Counted from the first letter of the stretch, positions 10,601 through 18,409 are shown. The stretch is 64,000 bases of DNA from Nocardia sp. alder85J (GCF_020176955.2 NZ_JAIUCZ020000016.1:62001-126000), one strand, 5' to 3'. A program made the numbers and translations. The notes: generated from the letters alone by a model not told the origin.

Positions 10601-10702
10601 CTCGCCGAGGGTGGGTTCGCGGGGTGGTAGGCCGGATCCGACCGGTGGGGAGGCCGGGGGTCCGGCGGGTGGCGGATTCGGGGGTTCCGACGGCGAACTC
10701 AC
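7604..10702 (-). CDS. Giant Pro/Gly-rich repeat protein with C-terminal four-helix membrane domain
   Basis: About 1,032 residues from a GTG at 10702; the start is uncertain because no strong Shine-Dalgarno site is visible. The first ~230 residues are Pro/Ser/Thr-rich and acidic. Residues ~230-850 are degenerate repeats built on PP-x-GGY-x-PP and PAPATGFPPPSGGYP-type units, expected to be disordered. The last ~165 residues hold four hydrophobic helices, the first VVPWPVWVVVVALAAVAAI, followed by a basic RRR end. No enzymatic motif is visible. It lies downstream of glnA in the same direction but beyond a terminator-like hairpin. It resembles other actinobacterial proline-rich membrane proteins; role unknown, possibly at the envelope or as a scaffold. 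Confidence 0.75.
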   Translation of the reverse strand: MSSPSEPPNPPPAGPPASPPVGSGLPPREPTLGEHPSATTGPDPTSADRTERLSPPFGPVPPWSTPRPAEPAADSSTERYVPPAVEPPPWEGHPSPAGKSTSPTATPAPATEPPPSSDLTAQPTERLLPPPAHPASTGRSPSATTEFIPTAGREPVSSAEAISDTEKIPVPDHRSTPPAGEPPLSAAGFGPLSAGTPSSDEAENTPAPAGESTPPPGEYTPPPRELPDPAAGFAPRPGEDYAAAGLEPPRGENPPPAGEFAPTPSGYPPPGGGSAPSGTFAAPAGNLTPAPDQYPSSPSGFTPPPTGNPAAGFVPPPGGYPPAAGGYPAPPSGYPMQTGGFMPPTGEYAPPAGGYAPPAGGYPESAPGFPPPAGGYVPPPSGYPPPGTAGTPAAGYPSGGYPPQGGFMPPTGEYPAPAPGFPPPSGGYQTAAGGFTPPAGGTTPPPGAPGAPGWPTPGGYPAPHGGFVPPAPTGGHIPPPGGYAPPTGQYPAPTTGFPPPSGGYPATPGGFTPPSGAPGAPAAGPTPSGYPAQPGGFMPRTGAYPPVAGGYAPSPGGYSPPTGENPAPATGFPLPSGGYPAAAGGLTPPSDAPATPTAEAPAGGYSPPVGGSTPPGGEIAVTTAFTPPASEYPAPAGGHISTGENAATVAFTPPASTHPAPEGGLIPPTGKVASTVAFTPPASEHPSPAGGHTPPTGENAATLAFTPPAGGYPSSAGGFTPSPGEPAAPAGGAESAPGGYGPVGGYAAQGGGTAPLPGGYGVVGGYPGAPGGYPGAPQGGYPGQPYGSFVPQAPGGYVAPTGAGMQAPGGYLPPGTGQAPGVGYARQGGYPGQGFGGFGGQPPGGYPPHFGGAGYGWGGQVRPGRPARRAVVPWPVWVVVVALAAVAAISVFLRWVQPGSSPRIPAALRNRLRGNAFKIHSLLDLSQAWSVAVLVAAGVTVVAAVAAVLVKGRWAAAIGGLAGLVTGVLATVLAIRVLQRISEANDRVHRVTHLSMHAADPAVGTWVAMVVGVLGAVVGLGVSIRALTARRR

Positions 10703-10784
10703 CTGTATGACCGTAGTGATCCGGGGGCGGTCCCGCGACCGGACTTTCCGAGGGCGGGGGGTCGGGGTAGGTGGAAAAGGGCGA

Positions 10785-10810
10785 AGCCCCAGCCGTTTTC
10801 GGCCGGGGCT
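10785..10810 (-). terminator. glnA terminator
   Basis: Read on the minus strand: a 10-bp stem with one mismatch (AGCCCCGGCC / GGCTGGGGCT), loop GAAAAC, then TTCGCCCTTTTCC. It lies 27 bases past the glnA stop and separates it from the repeat-protein gene. Confidence 0.75.
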
Positions 10811-10836
10811 CCGGAGTGCGGTTGCGCCGTAACGAT

Positions 10837-12273
10837 TTACACGTCGTAGTACAGCGCGAACTCGTAGGGGTGCGGACGCAGGTTGACCGGGGCGATCTCG
10901 TTGTCGCGCTTGAGCTGGATCCAGGTCTCGACCAGGTCCTCGGTGAACACGCCGCCCTCGGTGAGGTAGTCGTGGTCGGCCTCGAGGCGGTCGATCACCG
11001 ACGACAGGCTGGTGGGGGCCTGCGGGATGTTCTTGGCCTCCTCCGGCGGGAGCTCGTAGAGGTCCTTGTCGACGGGGGCGGCCGGCTCGATCTTCTTCTT
11101 GATGCCGTCCAGGCCGGCCATCATCATGGCGGCGAAGGCCAGGTACGGGTTGCCCGAGGAGTCGGGGGCGCGGAACTCGAGGCGCTTGGCCTTCGGGTTG
11201 TTGCCGGTGACCGGGATGCGGACCGCGGCGGAGCGGTTGCGCTGCGAGTACACCAGGTTGATGGGGGCCTCGAAGCCCGGCACCAGGCGGTGGTACGAGT
11301 TCACGGTCGGGTTGGTGAACGCCAGCAGCGACGGCGCGTGGTGCAGGATGCCACCGATGTACCAGCGGGCCAGGTCCGACAGGCCGCCGTAGCCGGCCTC
11401 GTCGTGGAACAGCGGCTTGCCGTCCTTCCACAGCGACTGGTGCACGTGCATGCCCGAGCCGTTGTCACCGAACAGCGGCTTCGGCATGAAGGTGACGGTC
11501 TTGCCCTCGGCCCACGCGGTGTTCTTCACGATGTACTTGAACAGCTGCAGGTCGTCGGCAGCCGACAGCAGGGTGTTGAACTTGTAGTTGATCTCGGCCT
11601 GGCCGGCGGTGCCCACCTCGTGGTGACCGCGCTCCAGCACGAAGCCCGCGTTCTGCAGGTTGGTGGCGATCTTGTCGCGCAGGTCGACGTAGTGGTCGTA
11701 CGGCGCGACCGGGAAGTAGCCGCCCTTCGGACGCACCTTGTAACCACGGTTCGGGGTGCCGTCCGGGTTGAACTCGGCACCGGTGTTCCAGGAACCGGAG
11801 ACCGACTCGATCTCGTAGAAGGCACCGTTGATCTGCGAGTCGTAGCGGATCGAGTCGAAGATGTAGAACTCCGCCTCGGCGCCGAAGTACGCGGTGTCGG
11901 CGACGCCGGTGCTCTTCAGGTACTCCTCGGCCTTGCGCGCGACGTTACGCGGGTCGCGGCTGTAGGACTCGCGGGTGAACGGGTCGTGCACGAAGAAGTT
12001 CAGGTTCAGCGTCTTGGCGGCACGGAAGGGGTCCAGCCGGGCGGTCGTGTAGTCGGGCAGCAGCAGCATGTCCGACTCGTCGATGGACTGGAAGCCGCGT
12101 ACCGAGGAACCGTCGAAGGCCAGGCCCTCCTCGGCCAGGTCGGTCGTGAACGACTTCGCCGGGATCGAGAAGTGCTGCGCCTGTCCGGGGAGGTCGGTGA
12201 ACCGAACGTCGACGTACTCGACCTCCTCTTCCTTGATGTACTTGATGACCTCGTCGGCCGTGCTGAACGCCAC
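10837..12273 (-). CDS. glnA: Type I glutamine synthetase
   Basis: 478 residues, the usual length for bacterial GSI-beta. It makes glutamine from glutamate, ammonia and ATP as a dodecamer in the cytoplasm. Visible marks are VRFTDLPGQAQHF near the N-terminus, the MPKPLFGDNGSGMHVHQS metal/ATP site, NRSAAVRIP, and KDLYELPPEEAKNIPQ with Tyr406, the site adenylylated by GlnE in this subfamily. GTG start at 12273 with AAGGAG 8-9 bases upstream. It corresponds to mycobacterial GlnA1 by sequence and by its RDD and DUF4191 neighbours. Upstream lies a GlnR-type double operator, so nitrogen control at the transcriptional level is expected besides adenylylation. Confidence 0.98.
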   Translation of the reverse strand: MAFSTADEVIKYIKEEEVEYVDVRFTDLPGQAQHFSIPAKSFTTDLAEEGLAFDGSSVRGFQSIDESDMLLLPDYTTARLDPFRAAKTLNLNFFVHDPFTRESYSRDPRNVARKAEEYLKSTGVADTAYFGAEAEFYIFDSIRYDSQINGAFYEIESVSGSWNTGAEFNPDGTPNRGYKVRPKGGYFPVAPYDHYVDLRDKIATNLQNAGFVLERGHHEVGTAGQAEINYKFNTLLSAADDLQLFKYIVKNTAWAEGKTVTFMPKPLFGDNGSGMHVHQSLWKDGKPLFHDEAGYGGLSDLARWYIGGILHHAPSLLAFTNPTVNSYHRLVPGFEAPINLVYSQRNRSAAVRIPVTGNNPKAKRLEFRAPDSSGNPYLAFAAMMMAGLDGIKKKIEPAAPVDKDLYELPPEEAKNIPQAPTSLSSVIDRLEADHDYLTEGGVFTEDLVETWIQLKRDNEIAPVNLRPHPYEFALYYDV

Positions 12274-12333
12274 TTAAGTACTCCTTACGGATTGGTTCCC
12301 AGCCAGGTGCCGATTGCTGGGTTTCGCCGCTGA

Positions 12334-12387
12334 ACGCTAGGGATGCGGTGTTTCCCGGCAATCAAGCCCGTGTTTCGCCAGTGTTAC
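12334..12387 (-). promoter_or_regulatory. GlnR-type operator and glnA promoter
   Basis: On the minus strand, four 5-mers are spaced exactly 6 bases apart: GTAAC (12387-12383), GAAAC (12376-12372), TTGAT (12365-12361), GAAAC (12354-12350). This matches the actinobacterial GlnR layout gTnAC-n6-GaAAC in tandem, with only the third element degenerate. Downstream, TAGCGT (12334-12339) fits a -10 box, with TTGCCG 16 bases before it as a weak -35. The box lies 77-114 bases upstream of the glnA start. The remainder of the 426-base glnA/RDD intergenic region shows nothing else I can name apart from the RDD promoter. Confidence 0.8.
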
Positions 12388-12687
12388 ACGTGCCGCTGTC
12401 GGCAAGCCACGGCGCACACCGATTCCGCACGGAATCGGGCACAGCGCGGATCGTTGCCCGACCAGCACGCTTATCCTGCCATTACCGCCTCCCGAGCGGT
12501 TGTGAAGGTCCCGAAAACCCCGGTGGCGGGCCCTGCGGTGACCGTCGTCCGGCGCGAGAGTATTTCGCCCGCAACCCTTTCGGATCGGGGGTCGCGGGCG
12601 GGTAACGGCGGATGCTCGACCTGGGTGCGTGCCGGGTGCCGCGCGCACCCGCGCGTCCCGGCCGCTCGTCGCCGGGGCGGGCGTGGC

Positions 12688-12693
12688 TAGGCT
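12688..12693 (+). promoter_or_regulatory. -10 element of leaderless RDD transcript
   Basis: TAGGCT ends 6 bases before the ATG at 12700, and there is no Shine-Dalgarno sequence. Confidence 0.6.
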
Positions 12694-12699
12694 GGGTGT

Positions 12700-13161
12700 A
12701 TGGCACGAAATACCGGTTCCTGGCTGTCCGGGCCGAACGCGGCCGATCCGGACGACGCGCGGGCGGAGTATCCCGGCGAGCTGCTGGGGCTGCCGAAGAC
12801 GGGCGCGGGCTCGCTGGTGTCGATGCTGCGCCGGATCGTCGGGCTGTTCGTGGACTGGTTCATCTCGCTCGGCATCGCGGCGCTGATCCTGCACGGTCAC
12901 AACGGTTCGCTGAACACCCTCACGCTGGTGGTCTGGTTCGTCATCGGGGTCGCCACCGTCACCCTGTTCGGCTTCACCCCGGGGCAGTACTTCCTGCGCA
13001 TGCGCACCATCCGGATCGACTCCGCCGGCGGCGTCGGCATCGTCCGGGCGCTGGCCCGGCAGGCGCTGCTGGTCTTCGTGATCCCCGCGCTGTTCACCGA
13101 CTCCGACGGCCGCGGCATGCACGACCGAGCCACCGGCACCGCCTTGGTCCGCTCCCGCTGA
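12700..13161 (+). CDS. RDD family membrane protein
   Basis: 153 residues. A hydrophilic N-terminal ~40 residues is followed by the RDD hallmark: LLRRIVGLFVDWFIS (Arg then Asp in the first helix), a second helix around LVVWFVIGVATVTLFGF, and RALARQALLVFVIPALF before a short DSDGRGMHDRATGT tail. RDD proteins are small integral membrane proteins, mostly of unknown role, some linked to ion transport. Its place next to glnA and DUF4191 matches Rv2219A in M. tuberculosis, as I recall it. The ATG at 12700 is supported by the closely preceding TAGGCT, suggesting a leaderless message. Confidence 0.9.
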   Translation: MARNTGSWLSGPNAADPDDARAEYPGELLGLPKTGAGSLVSMLRRIVGLFVDWFISLGIAALILHGHNGSLNTLTLVVWFVIGVATVTLFGFTPGQYFLRMRTIRIDSAGGVGIVRALARQALLVFVIPALFTDSDGRGMHDRATGTALVRSR

Positions 13162-13168
13162 GTTGACC

Positions 13169-13216
13169 CGACGCGAAAGGAGTCGAACGCATTCGTCAGG
13201 CCCCTTTCGCGCGTCG
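13169..13216. terminator. Possible bidirectional terminator, RDD / DUF4191
   Basis: CGACGCGAAAGG (13169-13180) pairs with CCTTTCGCGCGTCG (13203-13216) with one bulged base, around a long 22-base loop. Weak candidate in a 178-base convergent gap. Confidence 0.4.
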
Positions 13217-13339
13217 GTGCAGTCGGGGCGGGCCCGGACTGACGGAGGCGGGGGAGTGAAGCGGAGGAGCCGGAGGAGGGCAGCCCCGGCGTCACGAGGG
13301 CCTCGACAGCCGAAGCGAAGCGGAGGCCGGCAATACAGC

Positions 13340-14083
13340 TCAGCGGCGGCGGATGGTGCGCTGCACGGACCGCATCTTCGCGCCGGCCGGCAGCGGGCCC
13401 TTGGGCATCGCCGGACCACCGCGGGTGGCCAGGGCCGACAGCCGGCTCTCGATCTGATCCATGCGCTTGACGTCGATGTTGCGCGGCAGCTTGGTCAGGT
13501 AGCGCTGGAGGTTCTTCAGCTGCACCTCGCCGTCGCCGTTGCCGATGATGACGTCGTAGATCGGGGTGTCGCCGACCAACCGGGAGGTCTTCTTCTTCTC
13601 CTGCGCCAGCAGCGACTTGAGCCGCGTCGGGGAGCCCTCGGCGACCAGGACGATGCCCGGCAGCCCGATCACCCGGTGTACCGCGTCCAGCTGCGTCGTC
13701 GCGGCCACACCCTGGGTGACCCGCCACTTGCCTTGCAGGTTGTCCAGCACCCATGCGGCCGCGCCGGCCTGCCCGTCGGCCTTCGCGTAGACGCTCTTCT
13801 GTACCCGGCGGCCGAAGATGACGAACGCGACCAGACCGCCCGCGACCAGGCCCAGCGGCAGCAGCACCCACTGCTGGTGGATCAGCAGGCCGATGACGAA
13901 GGCGACGACGGTGATGCCGACCAGCGCGCCGATCATCAGCGGCAGCAGCAGCTTGTCCTCTTTGCGTTGCATCTGGAACGCCTGCCACAGCTGGCGGCGA
14001 CGCTCCTTCGACGCCTGCTTGCGCGCCGCTTTCGCCGCGGCCTTCGCTTCCTTCGACGGCTTACCGCCCTTACCTGCTGCCAT
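13340..14083 (-). CDS. DUF4191 domain membrane protein
   Basis: 247 residues. A very basic, Lys/Ala-rich N-terminus (~35 residues) precedes two adjacent helices (LLLPLMIGALVGITVVAFVI and WVLLPLGLVAGGLVAFVIFG), then a ~150-residue cytoplasmic domain with AAAWVLDNLQGKWRVTQGVA and GLPGIVLVAEGSPTRLKSLL, ending in a basic tail. The family is conserved in Actinobacteria and has no established function; Rv2219 is the mycobacterial counterpart, next to lipA in both. Here an EF-G-like gene has come between it and lipA. The start at 14083 follows TATCCT by 7 bases. Confidence 0.9.
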   Translation of the reverse strand: MAAGKGGKPSKEAKAAAKAARKQASKERRRQLWQAFQMQRKEDKLLLPLMIGALVGITVVAFVIGLLIHQQWVLLPLGLVAGGLVAFVIFGRRVQKSVYAKADGQAGAAAWVLDNLQGKWRVTQGVAATTQLDAVHRVIGLPGIVLVAEGSPTRLKSLLAQEKKKTSRLVGDTPIYDVIIGNGDGEVQLKNLQRYLTKLPRNIDVKRMDQIESRLSALATRGGPAMPKGPLPAGAKMRSVQRTIRRR

Positions 14084-14090
14084 GGCCCCC

Positions 14091-14096
14091 AGGATA
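14091..14096 (-). promoter_or_regulatory. -10 element of leaderless DUF4191 transcript
   Basis: TATCCT on the minus strand, 7 bases before the ATG; no Shine-Dalgarno sequence. Confidence 0.6.
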
Positions 14097-14152
14097 GTGC
14101 GCAGTCACCGGCGGGGACGCAACCGGATCAATCCGGCCCCGCACGACCCGGA

Positions 14153-16366
14153 TCAGGTCGCGGCGGCGGACGTCGCGCGCAGCCCGCCGGCCACCTGGGC
14201 GGGCATCGGCTCGTGCCGTACGTAGGCGCGGGTGAACCCGGCGCCGCCGTGTGCCAGCGAACGCAGGTCGATGGCGTAGCGCGACAACTCCAGCTCCGGC
14301 ACCTCCGCGCGGATCACCGTGTGCCCCGCCCCGATCGGCTCGGTGCCGAGCACCCGGCCCCGACGGCCGGACAGATCGCCGAGCACGGTGCCGACATGCT
14401 CGTCGGCCACGGTCACCCGCACCTCGGCGATCGGTTCCAGCAGGCTGATCCGCGCGGCCGCGGCGGCCTCCCGCAGCGCCAGCGCCCCCGCGGTCTGGAA
14501 GGCGGCGTCGGAGGAGTCGACCGAGTGCGCCTTGCCGTCGGACAGCGTCACCCGCACGTCCACCAGCGGATATCCCGCCGTCACGCCGCGCGCGGCCTGG
14601 GCTCGCACACCCTTCTCCACCGACGGGATGAACTGCCGCGGCACCACCCCGCCTACCACCTTGTCGACGAATTCGATCCCGGAACCCTCCGGCAGCGGTT
14701 GCACCTCGATCTCGCAGATGGCGTACTGACCGTGCCCGCCGGACTGTTTGACATGCCGGCCGCGCCCGGACGCCGCCGCGGCGAAGGTCTCCCGCAGCGC
14801 CACCCGATACTCGATCACGTCGACGGCCACCCCGAACCGGGACCGCAGTCGTTCCAGCGCCACGTCGCGATGCGCTTCACCCAGACACCACAGCACCAGT
14901 TGCCGGGTGTGGCTGTTCTGTTCCAGCCGGATCGTCGGATCCTCGGCGATCAGGCGGGCCAGACTCTGCGACAACTTGTCCTCGTCGGCCTTGCCGTGTG
15001 CCTGGATCGCCACCGGGAGCAGCGGCTGCGGCACCGGCCACGGCTCGATCAGCAGCGGGGTGTCCCGGGCCGAGAGGGTGTCGCCGGTCTCGGCGTGGCC
15101 GAGTTTGGTGAGATACGCGATATCGCCCGCGACGGCCTCGCCGAGCGGCCGTTGCTGCTTCCCGAACGGGGCCGAGACCGCGCCGATCCGTTCGTCGAGA
15201 TCGTGATCGCGGTCGTGGTCCGCCGCGTGATGGCCGCAGACGTGCACGGTCTCGTCCGGATGCACGGTGCCGGAGAACACCCGCACCAGCGACACCCGGC
15301 CCACATAGGGATCGGACGCGGTACGGATCACCTCCGCGGCCAGCGGCGCGGCCGGATCGCAGGCCAGCGGGGCGGCCGTCCCGCCGGGTGCCGCCGCCGA
15401 GACGGAATGTTCTGCGGGCGTGGGGAATCCGCGGGTGATGAGGTCCAGCACCTCGACGGTGCCGAGGCCCTCGCGGCCGTCGCCCGGCGGTGGCGCCGCG
15501 ATCAGGATCGGGTGGAAGCTGCCGCGGGCCACCGCGCGTTCCAGATCGCCGAGCAGCGTCGCCGGGTCGATCTCCGCGCCCGCGAGATACCGGTCCATCA
15601 GGGTCTCGTCCTCGCTCTCGGCGATGATCCCCTCGATCAGCGGGCCGCGGGCCGATTCGATCTGCGCGAGCTGATCCGCGGTCGGTTCGGTGCGGGTGTG
15701 GGCGCCGGCGGAGTAGTCGAACACCTGCTGGGTCAGCAGATCGATCAGGCCGGTGACCGGGCGGTGTCCGTCGGCGCCCGGCGGCCCGTACACGGGCAGG
15801 TGCACCGGCAGCATGCTCTCGGCCGCGCCGCTGCCGAGGATCGCGCGGCAGGTCTCGACCATCTCGTCGAAGTCGGCGCGGGTGGCGTCGAGATGGGTGA
15901 CGACCAGCGCCCGCGGCATGCCGACAGCCGCGCACTCCGCCCACAGCGCCGTGGTCTGACCACTCACTCCCGTCGCGCCCGCCGCGGCCGAGACGACGAA
16001 AAGGGCCGCGTCCGCGGCGCGCAGACCGGCCCTCAGCTCCCCGACGAAATCGGCGTATCCGGGAGTGTCCAGCAGATTTATCTTGATTCCGTCCCAGCCG
16101 ATCGGCACCACCGACAGCTGGACGGACCGATGTTGTCGCTGTTCGATGTCGTCGTAGTCGGAGACCGAGGTGCCGTCCTCGACCCGACCGGCCCGGATGA
16201 CCGCGCCGGCGGCGACGGCCAGCGCCTCCACCAGCGTGGTCTTACCGGAGCCGCTGTGACCGACCAGCGCCACGTTCCGGATGTCGGCCGGACGCTGTGC
16301 GGTCACCACCTTGCCGTTGGCCGCCGCTCTGCTGTCGGCGGCCCCGTTGCTCGCCTTCTCGACCAT
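14153..16366 (-). CDS. Elongation factor G-like GTPase (EF-G2 type)
   Basis: 737 residues with the EF-G domain order: GTPase (P-loop GHSGSGKT, 36-43), beta-barrel, and the C-terminal domains III-V (SGGHGQYAICEIEVQPL, PRQFIPSVEKG). Two GTPase motifs are altered. Switch II reads DTPGYADF (100-107), with Tyr104 where translating EF-G has the catalytic His, and the base-recognition NKxD reads THLD (157-160). It is therefore not the main translocase; EF-G2 paralogues of this type occur in mycobacteria, where one was reported to bind GTP without ribosome-dependent hydrolysis (from memory). The start at 16366 has GGAGG 7-8 bases upstream. A non-canonical tetracycline-protection or stress role cannot be excluded. 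Confidence 0.9.
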   Translation of the reverse strand: MVEKASNGAADSRAAANGKVVTAQRPADIRNVALVGHSGSGKTTLVEALAVAAGAVIRAGRVEDGTSVSDYDDIEQRQHRSVQLSVVPIGWDGIKINLLDTPGYADFVGELRAGLRAADAALFVVSAAAGATGVSGQTTALWAECAAVGMPRALVVTHLDATRADFDEMVETCRAILGSGAAESMLPVHLPVYGPPGADGHRPVTGLIDLLTQQVFDYSAGAHTRTEPTADQLAQIESARGPLIEGIIAESEDETLMDRYLAGAEIDPATLLGDLERAVARGSFHPILIAAPPPGDGREGLGTVEVLDLITRGFPTPAEHSVSAAAPGGTAAPLACDPAAPLAAEVIRTASDPYVGRVSLVRVFSGTVHPDETVHVCGHHAADHDRDHDLDERIGAVSAPFGKQQRPLGEAVAGDIAYLTKLGHAETGDTLSARDTPLLIEPWPVPQPLLPVAIQAHGKADEDKLSQSLARLIAEDPTIRLEQNSHTRQLVLWCLGEAHRDVALERLRSRFGVAVDVIEYRVALRETFAAAASGRGRHVKQSGGHGQYAICEIEVQPLPEGSGIEFVDKVVGGVVPRQFIPSVEKGVRAQAARGVTAGYPLVDVRVTLSDGKAHSVDSSDAAFQTAGALALREAAAAARISLLEPIAEVRVTVADEHVGTVLGDLSGRRGRVLGTEPIGAGHTVIRAEVPELELSRYAIDLRSLAHGGAGFTRAYVRHEPMPAQVAGGLRATSAAAT

Positions 16367-16489
16367 GACTCGCCTCCGAAGTCGACACGAGTGGTTCACC
16401 CGAGCTTCCCACCACGGACCACCGGCTGTCACCGTTTCCGGAGATCACCGCCGGTGAGCTGGGGGAGTGCGGGTACCGGTCGAGCCGCG

Positions 16490-17542
16490 TCAGGAACCGA
16501 AGCGGGCGAGGACCGAGGTGGCCTCCTGGGCGGCGGAACCCGCCGCGGCCAGATGAGCCATCTCGGGGGCGATCGGGCGGCCGTGGTGGGCCATCGCCTG
16601 GGCGTACAGCCGGCCCGCGCGGTAGGAGGAGCGGACCAGCGGCCCGGCCATCACCCCGGCGAAGCCCAGTTCGGTGGCGACGCGGGAGTGCTCGACGAAC
16701 TCCTCCGGCTTGACCCAGCGGTCGACCGGGTGGTGCCGTGGCGACGGGCGCAGGTACTGCGTGATGGTCAGGATGTCGCAACCGGCCTCGTGCAGGTCGC
16801 GCATGGCCTGGGTGACCTCGTCGGGGGTCTCGCCCATGCCGAGGATCAGATTGGACTTGGTGACCAGGCCCGCCGCGCGGGCGGCGGTCAGCACCGCCAG
16901 CGACCGCTCGTAGCGGAAGGCCGGGCGGATGCGCTTGAAGATGCGCGGCACCGTCTCCAGATTGTGCGCGAGCACCTCCGGGCGGGCGGCGAACACCTCG
17001 GCCAGCTGCGCCGGGTCGGCGTTGAAGTCGGGGATCAGCAACTCGACGCCGGTGTTCGGGTTGAGTCGCTTGATGGCGTGCACTGTCTCCGCGTACAGCC
17101 ACGCGCCGCCGTCGGGCAGGTCGTCGCGGGCGACACCGGTGACGGTCGAGTAGCGCAGGCCCATCGCCTGCACGCTCTCGGCGACCCGGCGCGGCTCGTC
17201 GCGATCGAGCGCGGCGGGCTTGCCGGTGTCGATCTGGCAGAAATCGCAGCGGCGGGTGCACTGTTCACCGCCGATGAGGAAGGTGGCCTCGCGGTCCTCC
17301 CAGCATTCGAAGATGTTCGGGCAGCCGGCCTCCTCGCAGACCGTGTGCAGCCCTTCGCGTTTGACCAGGCCCTTCAGTTCGGTGTACTCGGGGCCCATGG
17401 TCGCGCGGGTGCGGATCCAGAACGGTTTGCGCTCGATCGGGGTTTCCGCGTTGCGAGCCTCGATGCGGAGCAGCTTGCGTCCGTTGGGTGCGGCCGCATT
17501 GTGTGCGGCGCCGTGCGGTGCCGGGGTGTCGACGGAGGTCAC
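16490..17542 (-). CDS. lipA: Lipoyl synthase (radical SAM)
   Basis: 350 residues. It inserts two sulfurs into octanoyl groups on E2 and GcvH proteins to form lipoate. The auxiliary cluster cysteines are C69, C74 and C80 (CEEAGCPNIFEC) and the radical-SAM cluster is C95, C99 and C102 (CTRRCDFC). The RSSY motif near the C-terminus (LVRSSYRAG) supplies the serine ligand of the auxiliary cluster. It lies 21 bases downstream of lipB, as in mycobacteria. The GTG start at 17542 has no Shine-Dalgarno site but follows TAGCAT by 7 bases, so it may have its own leaderless transcript in addition to read-through from lipB. Confidence 0.98.
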   Translation of the reverse strand: MTSVDTPAPHGAAHNAAAPNGRKLLRIEARNAETPIERKPFWIRTRATMGPEYTELKGLVKREGLHTVCEEAGCPNIFECWEDREATFLIGGEQCTRRCDFCQIDTGKPAALDRDEPRRVAESVQAMGLRYSTVTGVARDDLPDGGAWLYAETVHAIKRLNPNTGVELLIPDFNADPAQLAEVFAARPEVLAHNLETVPRIFKRIRPAFRYERSLAVLTAARAAGLVTKSNLILGMGETPDEVTQAMRDLHEAGCDILTITQYLRPSPRHHPVDRWVKPEEFVEHSRVATELGFAGVMAGPLVRSSYRAGRLYAQAMAHHGRPIAPEMAHLAAAGSAAQEATSVLARFGS

Positions 17543-17549
17543 CGGACCG

Positions 17550-17555
17550 ATGCTA
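17550..17555 (-). promoter_or_regulatory. -10 element of leaderless lipA transcript
   Basis: TAGCAT on the minus strand within the 21-base lipB-lipA gap, 7 bases before the GTG. Confidence 0.55.
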
Positions 17556-17563
17556 CGCCGTGA

Positions 17564-18388
17564 TCATTCGCCGCCGGTGGCGGCGTCCGGTCCGCCCGGA
17601 CCTGCTGTGACCGGCGCGACAGGATGGTCGGCGACCGGTAGCCCGCCGTCGAGGGCGCGCCGGACAGCGGTGGCCACCAACGGTTTCAGCTCGGCGACGG
17701 TGACGTCGCGGCCCAGCTCCCGGGTCAGGGTGGTGACACCGGCGTCGCGGATACCGCAGGGCACGATCGCGCGGAAACCGTCCATCGTCGAATTGCCGTT
17801 CAGCGACAGGCCGTGCAGCGCGACTCCGCGCTGCACCCGCACCCCGATGGCGGCGACCTTGCGCTGCGGCTGGGTCGCGGTGGCGGGCAGCCACACTCCG
17901 GACCGGCCCTCGACCCGCCCGCACCGCACGCCCAGGCCGGTGCACACCGTGATCAACGCCTCTTCCAGCCGCCGCACGTAATCGACGACGTCGACCGGTT
18001 CGGCCAGCCGCACGATCGGATAGCCGACCAGTTGCCCGGGGCCGTGCCAGGTGATCTTCCCGCCCCGGTCCACCGGTACCACCGGGCTGCCGTCGACGGG
18101 CATGTCGTCCGGTTCGGTGCGTTTTCCGGCGGTGAACACCGAGGGGTGTTCGAGCAACAGCAGCCGGTCCCGGCCGTGGCCCTCGGCGCGCTCGTCGGCG
18201 ATGCCGCGTTGCAGGTCCCAGGCCCGGTGGTAGTCGAGGAGGCCGAGGTCCGTCACCATCAGCGGGGTGTCGTCGAAGCGGGCGGACGCGGTCGCGGGCC
18301 GACCGGCCGGGATCACCGGCGGCGGTGAGATGCCGGGCCGCGACAGGGATAACTCTGCGGGTTCGCCGAGGGCGGTCAGCTCGCTCAC
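17564..18388 (-). CDS. lipB: Octanoyl-[ACP]:protein octanoyltransferase
   Basis: 274 residues. It moves octanoate from acyl carrier protein to the lipoyl-domain lysine, the step before LipA. The catalytic pair is visible: Lys177 in RKVAAIGVRV and Cys211 in PCGI, with the substrate loop RGGKITWHGPGQLVGYP (108-124) and HGLSLN. The N-terminus is ~35 residues longer than the minimal family core and the C-terminus carries a Gly/Pro-rich tail. The GTG at 18388 follows TAACGT by 7 bases with no Shine-Dalgarno site. Its substrate protein is probably DlaT, encoded just upstream. Confidence 0.97.
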   Translation of the reverse strand: MSELTALGEPAELSLSRPGISPPPVIPAGRPATASARFDDTPLMVTDLGLLDYHRAWDLQRGIADERAEGHGRDRLLLLEHPSVFTAGKRTEPDDMPVDGSPVVPVDRGGKITWHGPGQLVGYPIVRLAEPVDVVDYVRRLEEALITVCTGLGVRCGRVEGRSGVWLPATATQPQRKVAAIGVRVQRGVALHGLSLNGNSTMDGFRAIVPCGIRDAGVTTLTRELGRDVTVAELKPLVATAVRRALDGGLPVADHPVAPVTAGPGGPDAATGGE

Positions 18389-18395
18389 GAACCAG

Positions 18396-18401
18396 ACGTT
18401 A
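18396..18401 (-). promoter_or_regulatory. -10 element of leaderless lipB transcript
   Basis: TAACGT on the minus strand in the 21-base gap between the GNAT gene and lipB, 7 bases before the GTG. Confidence 0.55.
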
Positions 18402-18409
18402 CGCCAATG

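Noticed and set aside
13163..17563. Very long open frame on the plus strand opposite DUF4191, EF-G2 and lipA
   Set aside because: It is antisense to three well-identified genes; its Gly/Arg/Gln-rich composition is the usual product of high-GC third positions.
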